Shown here one piece after another: positions 45,652 to 55,906 of a DNA stretch of 64,000 nt. Source of the stretch: Thraustochytrium sp. TN22 (taxonomy: Eukaryota; Sar; Bigyra; Thraustochytrida; Thraustochytriidae); the NCBI GenBank assembly GCA_013306675.1, contig JABLUY010000028.1, positions 1 to 64,000 of the forward strand. Reading direction: 5' to 3'. Under the pieces are notes generated by a model. It did no database searches, was not told where the DNA came from, and was given only the letters and a program-made list of their open reading frames with translations. The position numbers were made by a program, and so were the translations under genes. Position 1 is the first letter of the stretch; each line of letters opens with the position of its first letter.

Positions 45652-47616
45652 TCACTTCTTGCCCTTCTTCTTCTTTTTGCCATCGCCGGCGGCCTTCTTC
45701 TTTTTGTCCTTGTCGTCCTTCTTGGGCTTATCCACTGCGTCGCCCTCGTCGTCCTTCTTGGTCGCGCCGCCCTCGGCCGCCTCGGCCTCCTCCTTGGCGC
45801 GCTGCGCAGCGGCGCGCGGGTTCTGCAGCTTCTCCCAGTCCAGCAACACCCCGCGGATCTCGGACCGGTCCACCGTGACCTTGCGTGCCGCGTCCTTGTC
45901 GTCCTGTGCCAGGTCGAAGGCGTTCTTGTTGTAGGCGTTCTTCACGTACGGGTCGCAGCCCTCGTCGAGCAGGCGCTGGAGCACCTTCTTGTGGCCGTGG
46001 AAGACCGCCAGCGCGCACGCATTCCAGCCCTTGGCTTCGCGCGCCTTGATGCTGGCGAAAAACGTCTTGCGCTCCACCTTGTCGAACTCCGGGTCGAAGG
46101 TCTTGTAGTGCTCCAGGAGCATCTCCACCATCTCGGCGTTGCCGTTCGCCACGGCGATGAGCAGCAGTGTCATGCCGCGCGCGTCGCGCGCCTCGGCGGA
46201 CCCGCGCGGCCGCTCGTTGTGCTCCATAGCCTCCTCGGCCAGCTCCTGCAGGCGGTCGCGCAGAGCGTCTGGCTTGCCCTCCTGCGTTAGGTCCACCAGC
46301 TCCTGCCGGATCTTATCGCGCGCGTACGCGTCGCGCTCAGCGGCGGTGGTGAGCCGCGACTCCAGCAGGCGCTCCATCTCCTTGGCCCGCGCCGCCAGCA
46401 GCTTCTCAGTCTCCGCCACGTCCCACGACTCGAGTCGCTCACGCACCTCATCGGTCTTGGCCACGTCGAACGGCGTCTCCATGCCAGACGCGAGTCGCGG
46501 GTCGGCGCCGCGGGCCAGGAGCAGGTCCACGGTGCCGAGGTGCCCATTGTAGGAAGCGCGATAGAGTGGCGTGCGTCCCGCATCGTTCTGCGCATTCGGG
46601 TCCGCGCCCAGGTCCAGCAGCTTGGTGCAGATCTCTTCGTGGCCCTGGCAAGCCGCCTCCGACAGCGCCGTGTGTTGGTGCACGTCCTCCGACTCGTACG
46701 AGTAGCCTTTATCCAGCTCCTCCTGAACCGCGTCCCACTCGCCGTCAAAGGCCGCCTCCACGAGCTTGACCGAGTTCCGGTGCACGTCGCGCGCACCAAA
46801 TGCCGCCGCGATTTCCTCGCTGCCGGCGTCCTGGTTGCGCCGGGTCGGGCCCTTGGCCGCGCTCTTGTTGTTCGGGTCGTTCGGGTCCAGCACGTTGATG
46901 ATGCCGAGCCCCTTCTCCGCCGCGAACGCGCGCCCCGCTGCCTCGTTCGACGTCATCAGCACCACCTTGAAGTCGTCCTTGAGCTGGAAGACCGCAGGCT
47001 CCGGATCGCCCTTGTCCGGCCGCAGCAACTTCCCGAAGACCTCTTCTCGGAAGAGTTCCAGCTTACGCAGCACCTGCCGCGGGAAGTGGTCGTCATCAAA
47101 GTAGTCTTCCAGGTTCACCTGGTCCTTGTCGTCGAAGTTGATCATGAAGAAGGCACCGTGTTGCAGCGCGCCCACCAGCGTCTTGCGCAGGTTCTCCTTG
47201 TCCATGTCAAGCGGGTTCTGCGCCAGCAGAAAGGTGCCTCGCTGGTACCGCATAAAGCGCGAGCCCTGGCCGCTCGGGTCCAGCAGAATCGGCCACCGCT
47301 CGTGCTGATACACCATGGAGTCCATCGCATCCGGCAAGGCCTTGAGCACTGTTGTGATCTCCGGAGTCTCGTACTCCTCCAGTCGCTCCTCCAACACCTG
47401 CGCGAGCGCCGCGTACGCGCGCCGGGCCGGCTCGCTCGCATCCTCCCCCGGCTCAGGCGTCTCCAGGCATTCCTTGAGCGTGCCCGGCAGCGCTTCGGGC
47501 AGGGCCGCCTCCTCGTCCTTGAGCTTGAGCGCCTCGAACTTGTTCAAGAGCGCCTCGTGCAGCTCCTTCTCGTCCGCCACCGCCGGCACCGCCGGCACCG
47601 ACCCGCCGGCCCCCAT
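45652..47616 (-). CDS. Ankyrin-repeat protein with a dynein AAA-like segment (IQANK1-like)
   Basis: A 654-residue protein. A region at about 95-240 reads MVYQHERWPILLDPSGQGSRF and, after a gap, LRKTLVGALQHGAFFMINFDD, then DFKVVLMTSNE. This resembles the ATP-binding dynein motor (AAA-9) stretch WPLMIDPQGQA...LENAIQFGKPVLLEN of dynein heavy chains, without a P-loop. Ankyrin repeats follow: HTALSEAACQGHEEICTKLLDLGADPNAQN and GRTPLYRASYNGHLGTVDLLLARGADP (each split here as motif descriptions), with more at about 490-570. The C-terminus is a Lys-rich tail (KKKKKGKK). The layout matches IQ/ankyrin proteins such as IQANK1. A link to dynein-like or cytoskeletal assemblies is inferred. The ATG at 47616 (MGAGGSV) is first in the coding stretch; MGAGGS could be N-myristoylated. 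Confidence 0.75.
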   Translation of the reverse strand: MGAGGSVPAVPAVADEKELHEALLNKFEALKLKDEEAALPEALPGTLKECLETPEPGEDASEPARRAYAALAQVLEERLEEYETPEITTVLKALPDAMDSMVYQHERWPILLDPSGQGSRFMRYQRGTFLLAQNPLDMDKENLRKTLVGALQHGAFFMINFDDKDQVNLEDYFDDDHFPRQVLRKLELFREEVFGKLLRPDKGDPEPAVFQLKDDFKVVLMTSNEAAGRAFAAEKGLGIINVLDPNDPNNKSAAKGPTRRNQDAGSEEIAAAFGARDVHRNSVKLVEAAFDGEWDAVQEELDKGYSYESEDVHQHTALSEAACQGHEEICTKLLDLGADPNAQNDAGRTPLYRASYNGHLGTVDLLLARGADPRLASGMETPFDVAKTDEVRERLESWDVAETEKLLAARAKEMERLLESRLTTAAERDAYARDKIRQELVDLTQEGKPDALRDRLQELAEEAMEHNERPRGSAEARDARGMTLLLIAVANGNAEMVEMLLEHYKTFDPEFDKVERKTFFASIKAREAKGWNACALAVFHGHKKVLQRLLDEGCDPYVKNAYNKNAFDLAQDDKDAARKVTVDRSEIRGVLLDWEKLQNPRAAAQRAKEEAEAAEGGATKKDDEGDAVDKPKKDDKDKKKKAAGDGKKKKKGKK

Positions 47617-48037
47617 TTCTCCTGCACGTCTTGTCCTCAAGCTCCCAGTATGCGCGCTCAACCCCGAGCCGATCGGGCTCCAAGAGCTCAGCGAAGGCAA
47701 GCCGAACCACGCCGTGCCGAGCTGGGCCGGACGGGACTGCCCTGGCCCGAGCTCCCTCGCCTCGCCTCGCCCCGCCCCGCCTCGCCTCGCCTCGCCTCGC
47801 CTCGCCTGCCGCGCCGCGCCGCGCCGCGCCGCGCTGCGCGGGACTCGGATGGACTCCGCCAGGACATGAAATGCGAGCCAGGTGTGCACCGGCGTGGGCC
47901 GGGCCCGGGGCTGGTCCACCCGGGTGGGCCGCGAGCGCGCATCCCTGCCGGCTGGCGGTCGTGTCGAGCTCGGACACGGCAAGCAAGCCCGAGCCGGCCG
48001 AGGCCGAGCGGGCGGCGGCGCTCGCGCGGCGCTTGCG

Positions 48038-48073
<36 letters not shown>

Positions 48074-48200
48074 TGGCGCGGCGGCGCGCGGCGCAGGCCG
48101 CCCTCGGTCGCCCACTTGCGCGTGCGCGCGCGGAGCCGAGGCGTGCGCCGCGGCAGGGAGCCTAGCTCGAGGGCGACGCGGCGCGAGACGCGGCGCCAGT
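47617..48200. other. Divergent spacer, ankyrin / coiled-coil genes
   Basis: A 584-bp GC-rich spacer with CCTCG/CCCGC repeats (47758-47800), CGCGC runs and GGC triplets (48030-48070). The frame of the downstream gene is open through all of it but is Arg/Ala-rich and lacks protein-like features. No gene is seen. Confidence 0.5.
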
Positions 48201-48259
48201 ATGCTGCCAAGGTCCACGCCTGAGCAAGAGCTGCTGCTGCAGGCGCAGCAGCGGTACGT

Positions 48260-48300
<41 letters not shown>

Positions 48301-49277
48301 TCCGGCAGCACGAGGATATGCTGCCGCCGCACCCGCTATCGTCGGGAGGAATGGCAGCGCCGCAGCCTGTGTCGGCACCTTTCCCGTACTCGTTCGTGGG
48401 TATGCAGCACTCATGGGCCAAGACCATCTTTCCTGGGTACGCCGGGCCGACGTCGAGCATCGCCCAGGCGCTCTTGCACGAATCGCAGGCGGACGACGCC
48501 GAGAGCGAACTACTTGGCCCCGAGGGCGTCGCGCTCGCTCAGGCCGCCGTGGCCCGGGCCAGGGATGCCTCTCCTGTCGCGCAGCTCTTCGATGCGGTGC
48601 AAATCCACGGGCTGGGCGCAGCAAATGGCGCCCGCCGCGGCCTCTCTGAGGAGACAGTCATCGCTGCGCAGCGTCGCGTGCGCGAGCTCGAGGGCCAGAA
48701 TGAGCGCCTGCGGTCCGCCTTGCTCGAGTTGCGCGGGCTCGTCACAAGCTTGCGCGAGGCCGTCGACGACCAGGACGCCAACATTGAGGTGCTGCAGGAA
48801 TACTGTATGGGCATGGAGGCGGAAAACCACGCGCTGCGCTGCGAACTCGAAGACCTCAAGCAGGAACGGCAGGAGGATGCGCCAAGACCCAAGCTGTCGC
48901 ATGCGGAAGACTCACGCCGCCGGCGCAACTCGGCTGGAGCCTCGTCCTCAATCAATGACTACTATTCCAGCCATCGTTCGGACTCCCTTCCGTCGGACAC
49001 CTACGGTGGCTATTTTGGAGGATACCCGGAGCAACAGGGCGCGGCTGCCGGGATGGACGCGACGGCCGCGACGGCCGCAGCAGCGACGGCTGAAGACGTC
49101 GATGATGGGATCGGCGATGTCATCGTTGTGGCACCCTCGAAACCCATGAGGCTTGCCGGCAACGATAACGAGAACCTTTCACGAAGAGGCCAAGCCCAAT
49201 CCGAAGGGCATGCAGAAGATGGGCATGGAGATCATCATAACAACAACAACACCAACAACAACAACAATCAGGACGAC

Positions 49278-49311
<34 letters not shown>

Positions 49312-49436
49312 GCGGCGACGATGCCGGAGATCATCATGATCATGATGCCGACGGCGGGGATGATGACGACGATTACTGGAGCGAAGACTTCCGTCAGTAC
49401 GAAGACCTCGAGCCCACGACTCGCCTTGTACGCTGA
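48201..49436 (+). CDS. Coiled-coil, low-complexity protein of unknown function
   Basis: A 411-residue protein. A poly-Gln run (about 20-33) is coded by a CAG tract. The segment SFVGMQHSWAKTIFPGYAGPTSSIAQALLHESQ (described by its parts: aromatic-rich, residues about 60-95) precedes a coiled coil at about 150-220 (RVRELEGQNERLRSALLEL, EVLQEYCMGMEAENHALRCELEDLK). The C-terminal 120 residues are Asn, Asp and His-rich and end DLEPTTRLVR. No known domain is recognised. The poly-Gln, coiled coil and Asn/Asp-rich disordered tail suggest a protein that multimerises or forms condensates, perhaps a regulator. The ATG at 48201 is chosen because the frame upstream is leader-like. Confidence 0.65.
48261..48299. 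repeat. (CAG)13 tract coding poly-Gln
   Basis: Thirteen CAG codons within the N-terminus of the coiled-coil protein. Confidence 0.95.
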
Positions 49437-49716
49437 AGCGGATGATGTCGAAGCCAAAGATGAAGACCACAAAGAAGGAGAAGCAGAAGAGTGCGAGTAG
49501 AAGAAGAAGAAGCATTGTACACAAAAGGGAGATTTTCACTAGCTAGCGAGCGAGCGAGCAGCCAGAGGCAGCGAGCTGCAGGGCTTTCGGGGCCGCAGCC
49601 ACACAGACGGACAGCTACTCTCAATCTAAGGCTGCAGAGAAGGCTTCCGTCCATCAGACAAAAGAGTCGCCGCAGGTCGCTTTGCAGCGCACTGCCGCCG
49701 TCCTGCAAAACAAAGC

Positions 49717-52440
49717 TCAGGCCTCGTCGAGATGGTCCATGCACGAGAGTGCATGGTCGAGCAGGAAGGAGTCCTTGGTGAGGCGGTCAAGGCGCTGGAA
49801 ATGTCGCTCGCTGTAGGCGAGCGCCGGATCCAAGATGGCCTGTGCCTTGGCGGCCGAGGCGAGCGGCACGTCGACCGCGAGAAGGGCAGCGAAGAGCGCG
49901 TGCGCCACGGCGGTGTTGCGCGCGTACATGTTCCAATCGCGCGCAAGCTCCCAGCATTGGAACAGCTGCGGGCGCGAGAGCGCGCCGACAAAGCGCGGCA
50001 GCGAGGCGGCGTCCTCCTTGGAGGCGGCGAGCATGGTCTCGAGTGCGGTGCGTAGCTGGTGCGGACGGTTGAGCTCAAGCGCGCGAAGTGCGGCGCGCAG
50101 ATAGTCCTTACTGCGAAGGCTCGCGTAGAGCTCCTGCTCCTTGAGGATCTTCTCCTCGTCGCGCGCCTTGGCCTCTTTGGCGACCTCCTCCGAGCAGTCC
50201 TCCCAGACCACGAGCAGCGAGTCGGCGCCTCCCGAGACGAGCTCGGAGGTGCGCGGCGCGGCCTGGTCGGCGTCGACCTGGTCTTTCGCCTCGTCCTCCG
50301 CCGCGTCCTTGGTTTTCTTCTTGTTGTTGTTCTTCTTGTCCTCTTTTTGGGCGTCCGGCTCGCGCGGAGGCAGGGCGGCGAGCGCCCAAACGCGGTCCGT
50401 ATGGTGTTCCATGGTTCCGACGCACTCGCCCTTGCGCAGGGACCAGACCTTGAGCACGCCGTTGGATGCGGCCGAAGCGAGCTGCTGACCGCCGGCCAGA
50501 TAGAGCACGCGCAGCACGGACGTGGCGTGGCCCTCGAGCACAGACATGCAGGACATGTCGGTGACGCTCCAGACGCGCACGGTCTTATCGGCCGAGGCGG
50601 AGGCGAGGCAGCGCTCGACGGGGGAGAACGCGAGGTCCCAGACGCCGCGCTTGTGGCCGCGCATGGTACCGCGCAGCTCGGCGGTCTCCACGTCCCAGAG
50701 CTTAATGAGGCGGTCCTGCGAGCCAGTGGCGACCAGCGCCTTGTTGGGGCTAGCCACCACCGTATTGATGGCCTTGTCGTGCGCGATCTCGGTGTGCTTG
50801 CAGACCAGGACCTGCGAGGCGTTCTTGGAGTCGACCGACCAGAACTTGAGGCTTTTGTCCGCCCCAGCCGAGACGGCCAGCGGCGCGGACAGCTTGCGCG
50901 CCTGCTTGGTCTGCGAAACGTCCGCCGCGGCCTCGAGGCGCGCCAGCAGGCCCTCCGGCACGCGCAGGAAGCAAGCGGCCGCCACTGCCTCGGTGTGGCC
51001 CTCACCCACGGCGACACAGGCGCCGGTGAGGGCGTTGAAGAGACGCACGGTGTTGTCCTTGGAGCCGGTGAGCACGAGGTCGCCCTCCGGCGAAGCGTCT
51101 ACGCTGAGCACAGCGGCTGTGTGGCCCAGTAGCAGTGTGCTATCGCGCGTGTCCAGGTGCATGACGGAGGCGTACTCGGCGTTCGTGGCCATGGCGACGC
51201 GACGGCCCGGGAGGGGGCAGAGATCGAGAATCTCGTCGTTGAAGCCGATGAGCTGGTGCTCGCGGTGCAGCGTGTGCGTGTCCAGATAGACGATGAGGTT
51301 GTCGAAGGTGGTGGCAACGAGCTGCACGGCGTCAGCGGCCCCGTCCGGGAGCTTACGCAGCTCGAGGCCTGTGAGCTCGGCGCGGCCTGCGCTGGCGTCC
51401 TCCGATGCGAAGGACGCCAGCGTTGCGGCCGGTCGAGCCTTGGATGCCGGTGTGAAGCAGTACATGCGCACGATGCCCTTGGCACCAGCGAAGGCGATGG
51501 CAAAGCGTGCGCCATCGGCCGCGTCCTTGGCGCCCTTGGTGACGACGGTCTTGCGCTTCTTGCGCGCCGCAGCGGCACCCCCGACAGCGGCGGCCTCGAG
51601 ATCGTCCTGGGCGGACCCCAGGCCAGTGGCCGCCGCGGGCAAGACGACCATGCCCTCGATGGCCTCGAGGACCGCGACGGTCTTGACGAGCCCGCCCGTG
51701 GCCGCGTCCCAGACGCAGAGCACCTTGTCGCGAGCCGCGGAGACCAGAAAGCGGCCGTCGGGCGAGAAGCGCACGGCCGTGACAGCGCTGACGTGATTGG
51801 CGAGCTCTAGGTGCGCGCCCTTGACCTCGGACTCGTCGGTCTGCGCCGCCAGGAGGTTCCACACGTGCACGGCGCCGGCACTGTCGCCGGAGGCCAGGCG
51901 CAGCGAGTCGCCATGCGGGTGAAAGCCCACGTAGGTGACGACGGCGCGGTGCGCGCGGAAATTGTGCGTGCAGTAGCCGCCAGCCAGGCTCCACACCTTG
52001 ACGGTGCGGTCGCTGCTGCCGGTGGCGAAGAGGTCACCCTGCGCGTGGAAGGCGGCGCACGTCACCGGGCCCTCGTGGCCGCGCCACGACTTGGTCAGCT
52101 CTGGCCGCGAGCGCGCGGGCTCCGAGCCCTCGAGCGCCTCGCGCAGCGGCTCGCGCAGGTCCCAGCATCGCAGCAGCCGGTTGTCGCTCGCGGAGACCGC
52201 CGTCTGGCCGTCCGGGTGCAGGCAGAACATGGTGATGCGCTCCATGCCCTCCGCCTCATCCTCGCTCTCCGGCTCCGGCTGCAGCCTGAACAGCAGCCGG
52301 CCCGTGCTGGCCTCCACGAACGACACATTGCTCTCGTACTGGCACGCAAACCACCGCCCGTCCGCCGAAAACGAGACCTTGCCGCCCGTGTACACGCCGC
52401 TCTGGCTCGCGCGCACGCGCCACCCGCCCTCCGCCGCCAT
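49717..52440 (-). CDS. UTP13: U3 snoRNP WD-repeat protein UTP13 (TBL3)
   Basis: A 907-residue protein with about twelve WD40 repeats forming two beta-propellers (about 15-680). Clear repeats end in VKVWSL, VHVWNLL, LCVWDAA, VRLFNAL, LKFWSV, IKLWDVE, VRVWSV and LKVWSL. The C-terminal helical domain (about 770-900), with YASLRSKDYLRAALRALELNRPHQL and HFQRLDRLTKDSFLLDHALSCMDHLDEA (shown by parts), matches the Utp13 domain that binds Utp12/Utp21 in the UTP-B complex. The protein acts in the nucleolus in processing of pre-18S rRNA. An inserted charged loop (KEDKKNNNKKKTKD) lies between the last repeats. The ATG at 52440 (MAAEGGW) is first in frame. Confidence 0.9.
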   Translation of the reverse strand: MAAEGGWRVRASQSGVYTGGKVSFSADGRWFACQYESNVSFVEASTGRLLFRLQPEPESEDEAEGMERITMFCLHPDGQTAVSASDNRLLRCWDLREPLREALEGSEPARSRPELTKSWRGHEGPVTCAAFHAQGDLFATGSSDRTVKVWSLAGGYCTHNFRAHRAVVTYVGFHPHGDSLRLASGDSAGAVHVWNLLAAQTDESEVKGAHLELANHVSAVTAVRFSPDGRFLVSAARDKVLCVWDAATGGLVKTVAVLEAIEGMVVLPAAATGLGSAQDDLEAAAVGGAAAARKKRKTVVTKGAKDAADGARFAIAFAGAKGIVRMYCFTPASKARPAATLASFASEDASAGRAELTGLELRKLPDGAADAVQLVATTFDNLIVYLDTHTLHREHQLIGFNDEILDLCPLPGRRVAMATNAEYASVMHLDTRDSTLLLGHTAAVLSVDASPEGDLVLTGSKDNTVRLFNALTGACVAVGEGHTEAVAAACFLRVPEGLLARLEAAADVSQTKQARKLSAPLAVSAGADKSLKFWSVDSKNASQVLVCKHTEIAHDKAINTVVASPNKALVATGSQDRLIKLWDVETAELRGTMRGHKRGVWDLAFSPVERCLASASADKTVRVWSVTDMSCMSVLEGHATSVLRVLYLAGGQQLASAASNGVLKVWSLRKGECVGTMEHHTDRVWALAALPPREPDAQKEDKKNNNKKKTKDAAEDEAKDQVDADQAAPRTSELVSGGADSLLVVWEDCSEEVAKEAKARDEEKILKEQELYASLRSKDYLRAALRALELNRPHQLRTALETMLAASKEDAASLPRFVGALSRPQLFQCWELARDWNMYARNTAVAHALFAALLAVDVPLASAAKAQAILDPALAYSERHFQRLDRLTKDSFLLDHALSCMDHLDEA

Positions 52441-52809
52441 CCTCGCCGCTCGCCGCTCGCCGCTTGCCGCTCTGCGCGCGCCGCGACCGCCGCCGCGACC
52501 CCGCCCGCGCCCGCGACCACGACCGCGACGAACCAAGGGCCACCCACTCGCCCTCGGGACGCCCGACTCTTGTCCCCCGCCCAGAGGCAGCGCGGGGCGG
52601 GCGAGCAGGGCAACTTGAAGACGGGCAAGCAAGAAAGCTCGACAGCTGACGTGACGTGATCGGGACGTGCAAGGCGCAAGCTCAGCGGTCCGCGCAGGCT
52701 CGGTGGCCAGCCCCTGAGAGGGTCGGGTTAGTTGTTCGAGTCGCTCGCGAAGACTTTGTCGGATCGCCGCGCGTCAAGTTGTAGATAAAAGGATCAGCTG
52801 ATTGATCAG
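52441..52809. other. Spacer upstream of UTP13
   Basis: A GC-rich region near the UTP13 start that becomes mixed towards the stop of the next minus-strand gene. It is presumably the UTP13 promoter. No gene is seen. Confidence 0.5.
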
Positions 52810-53955
52810 TTAGGCAGACGTGGCAACACGGCTCTCGTTGGCCTTGTGGCCACGCATCTGGTACATGACGATGACGATGCCGGCGCCAAAGGCAACGAGC
52901 TTGAGGACGGAAACGACGGTGGTCAGGTACCAGCTGTGAAAACGCGTGCAAGACCCGTTAGTTCTGTGCGAGCAACGGTAAATGCTCTCGAACGTACGTG
53001 ACGGTGAGGTTGCCCCTCTTGACATTGGCCCAGAAGATCATCTGGATGATGAACTGTGCGAGAGTGCATGGCGAGAGTTAGCAACAAGAGAAAAACGCGA
53101 CCCGCCGTGAACCGAGCGCCCACGTACCTGCGGAAGGTCCTCCACAAAAAGGAGGAAGGTGTTGATGAGGATCTCGCGGCGGTTGTACTGGTAGTTGGTG
53201 AGCGGCTTGGCCTCCTCCTTGACGATGGAATGCACATAGAGTAGGCCGTTGTGCGGCTCAACGAGGATGAGCGGGTAGGCCAGGAGAAACTTGAAAAGGT
53301 CGTCCGTGGCATGAATGTACTTGCCGTACTTGAGGTACTGCTGGATGAAAATGCAGGTGCGCGCGACAATGTTGGTGAGCATGAAGAAGGCGCCCGCCAC
53401 GAAGAGGCCGAAGAAGAGGTTCAGGTCGCGCGGCTCTCCGGTGGGGAGCGCCACGGTGGTGGCCATGAGCTCCAGGAAACCATCGCTGGGCGGGTTCTCG
53501 AGGCTGAAGATGTAAAGCGTGGCGACGAAGGCCAGGTCCGTGAAAAAGTCCACGGCTGCGCGCAGTCGATTCAGCGTCAGTACTGTACGGTCAGCAACAG
53601 GGCCAGGCGGCCGCTCTCCAAGCCGCTGGTCCAGCAGCCACAGAGCGAGTGCGCTTGGTCTGCGTGTGCACTGGGCCCCAGCCGCGCCAGCCGCAGCCAC
53701 CTCCAGCGCGGCGTACTAGCGGGCGTGGCGGGCGTGGCGGGCGGTCGATGGGGGGGAGGGGGAAGGGGAGCGCCTCGCGTCGTGCCGCCCGCGCCCGCGC
53801 GCGCGCGCGATCCTCATGCGCTCCGAGCGTATCCGCGACCACGTACCTTCGATGAGCGTCTCATTGATGCGGCCGGAGAGCTGGAAGGACCGCAGCCGCT
53901 GCAGCTCGGCCTCCGTCAGGCCGTCCATCCACTCCTGCTTGGAGTCCGCCGGCAT
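52810..53955 (-). CDS. Four-exon multi-pass membrane protein with EDLPQ motif
   Basis: Exons 53955-53847, 53582-53128, 53053-52998 and 52933-52810 join in phase to 247 residues. The introns are 264, 74 and 64 nt, each with donor GTACGT, a CTRAC branch match (GCTGAC, GCTAAC, ACTAAC) and acceptor ACAG. About five hydrophobic helices are seen: FFTDLAFVATLYIF, FFGLFVAGAFFMLTNIVA, FLLAYPLILVEPHNGLLYV, the helix around LLFVEDLPQFIIQMIFWAN (across the exon 2-3 junction), and VSVLKLVAFGAGIVIVMY. EDLPQ-F-IIQ resembles the motif in XK-type scramblase-related and other four-to-ten-pass proteins, but assignment is tentative. A short soluble N-terminus (MPADSKQEW) leads. The C-terminus is basic and ends RVATSA. 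Confidence 0.75.
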
Positions 53956-54547
53956 CGTGCCCGTCTTCTTGCCTGCCTGCCTGCCTGCCTGCTTGCCTGC
54001 TGCCGCCGCCCCGCGCACGTACGAGCCGCTGGACGTGGGTGTTGGAGTTCTGCGTCTGGTCCCGGCCCGGACTGGCTGGGCACGTGCTATGGCCGCAGCC
54101 AGCGCGCGCGTGCAGGCACTTCGACCGAATTCTCGTAGTGTTATGATTACCAGGTACAGTAGCAGTGCAGTCACTGCAGTGGTAGGTGTAGTAGGCATAA
54201 CTGTGCCGCCCCGCTGGCCTCGGTCCCCATGCACGCACACCCATGAAGCCAAAGTATGGCCGCCATGGCCGCCATGGTCTCCATCATGATGGCCACCATC
54301 AATGGCGACCATCGAATGCAACACCGCACCGCAATCAAGAGACGATCGAGGATGAAGAGTGCGAGGGTGGTGGTGGTGGTGGTGGGACCGGGTGGGTACC
54401 AGTAGGTGGTGTACAGAGGAAGTCGGAGGCAGGCGAGCGCTCGCTCGTCGCGAAGCTTGCAGCACCGCACCGTGACCAAGACAAGACACGATCGAAGATG
54501 AGAGTACCTGGGTGCTGGTACCAGTAGGTGTACAAAGAAAGTCAGGG
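53956..54547. other. Spacer upstream of the four-exon gene
   Basis: It contains a (TGCC)n tract (53971-53999), runs of GCCATGG and CATCATGATGG near 54256-54310, a GGT run near 54368-54380 and repeated GGTACCAGTAGGTGGTGTAC-like segments (near 54395 and 54515). No gene is seen. Confidence 0.5.
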
Positions 54548-55906
54548 TCAGCAGCAGCCAAGCTTGCTAAGGCGGTCCTCGAGCCATTCGAGAAGGCAGG
54601 CGAGCGCTCGCTCGTCGCGGTCGGGTTCGTTGAAAAGCTCGTGCATGGCGCCTGGAAAGAGGTGGAACTCCTTGTCCTCTTCGGTGAGCGCCTTGACAGC
54701 CTCATGAAAGGCCGCCGAGCCCTCGGGAGGGCAGATGGAGTCGGCGGCGCCGTGCATGAGCAGATACGGGATGCGGAAGCTGGCGGCGAAGTGCGGCACG
54801 CGCAAGATGGCGGCGCAGACCTCGTTGCAGAGGCGCAACGTGGGCGCGCCATGGCAGACGAGGGGGTCATTGAGGTAGCGGTCGGTGACCGAGGGGTCGC
54901 GCGAGAGGGAAGAGCAGGTGTCGACGCCGGGCGCAGGCATCTTGGGCAGGACCGAGGCGAGGTGCGGGAGCACGACGTCGGAGAGCAGCGGGATCTCGAG
55001 CTGCAGCGCGGGCGAGGACAGCGCTACGCCATCGTAGAGGTCCGGCGCGTACTGCGCGGCGTAGAGCGCGACGAGGCCGCCCACGCCGTGACCGAGCAAA
55101 AAGATGCGCGTCCCAGCTGGGTGGCAGGCCGCGGCCATGCGTGAGAGCTCGTGCAGATCCTCGACGTAGTCGGCGAACCACTTGACGTGTAGACGGTCTC
55201 CCTCGCTGCAGCCGTGGCCCTGGTGGTCCATGGCGTAGGTGGCGTAGCCCTCACCGGCTAGCCTGGCCGCGGTCTCCTCGTACCGCTGCGAGTGTTCAGC
55301 GATTCCGTGCGAGAGAATGACCAGCGCGCGCGGCTCCCGGCCGCCAGCGGGCATCCAGCACCGCCAGAAGATGGCCAGGCCGTCCTTGTTGATGAAGTAG
55401 CTTGACTCAAACCAGTTCGAGACGTCCACCTGGCCCTCGGCACGCATGAGCCGCTTCGGCACGGACCGACTCTGCCTGAACCCGTGCTCCTCGTCCATGA
55501 GTGCCGTCACCACGGGCCCGAGCAGGGGCACCAGCGAGAGGCCCCAGACGGCGGCGCGCTTTGCGAGCCGCGCCGTGCCGTACTGGAAGCCGGCCTCGCG
55601 TAGGTCCTGGAGCCCGTCCTCCTCCCAGCTCACCTCATCCTCCAGGGCCGCTTCCGTGTCGTCCGTGCTCACGTCGTCCTTGTTGGCGCCCACGTGCAGG
55701 TGGTGGTGGTGGTGGTGGTGCATGTGGTGCCGTCCGGACGCCTCCGGGTTGATCAGTGCCGGCACGATCTCCTCTGGGTGCAGGTCCGGCTCCGCGTGCG
55801 CATCCTGCGTCGGCTGCGGAGCTTGCGGGCTCGTCGACGTCGATATCGGCGGCGCCGCCTGCGCGGACGATGACGCCAGCAGCGGCTGCTGCATCTGCGC
55901 CTGCAT
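54548..55906 (-). CDS. Monoglyceride-lipase paralogue lacking the catalytic serine
   Basis: A 452-residue protein. The N-terminal 130 residues are low complexity, with MQQPLL near the start and a run of seven histidines. The C-terminal alpha/beta hydrolase resembles monoglyceride lipase: ILSHGIAEHSQRYEE, YAMDHQGHGCSEG, LYDGVALSSPALQL and LLMHGAADSICPP with D389, then H422 in GAMHELFNEP. The nucleophile elbow reads G-H-G274-V-G-G, so the serine of GHSxG is glycine. The rest of the triad and the oxyanion region are intact, so a pseudoenzyme with a binding or regulatory role is the simplest reading. Its active-looking paralogue lies head-to-head at 57066. The first in-frame ATG is at 55906 (MQAQMQQ). 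Confidence 0.85.
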   Translation of the reverse strand: MQAQMQQPLLASSSAQAAPPISTSTSPQAPQPTQDAHAEPDLHPEEIVPALINPEASGRHHMHHHHHHHLHVGANKDDVSTDDTEAALEDEVSWEEDGLQDLREAGFQYGTARLAKRAAVWGLSLVPLLGPVVTALMDEEHGFRQSRSVPKRLMRAEGQVDVSNWFESSYFINKDGLAIFWRCWMPAGGREPRALVILSHGIAEHSQRYEETAARLAGEGYATYAMDHQGHGCSEGDRLHVKWFADYVEDLHELSRMAAACHPAGTRIFLLGHGVGGLVALYAAQYAPDLYDGVALSSPALQLEIPLLSDVVLPHLASVLPKMPAPGVDTCSSLSRDPSVTDRYLNDPLVCHGAPTLRLCNEVCAAILRVPHFAASFRIPYLLMHGAADSICPPEGSAAFHEAVKALTEEDKEFHLFPGAMHELFNEPDRDERALACLLEWLEDRLSKLGCC

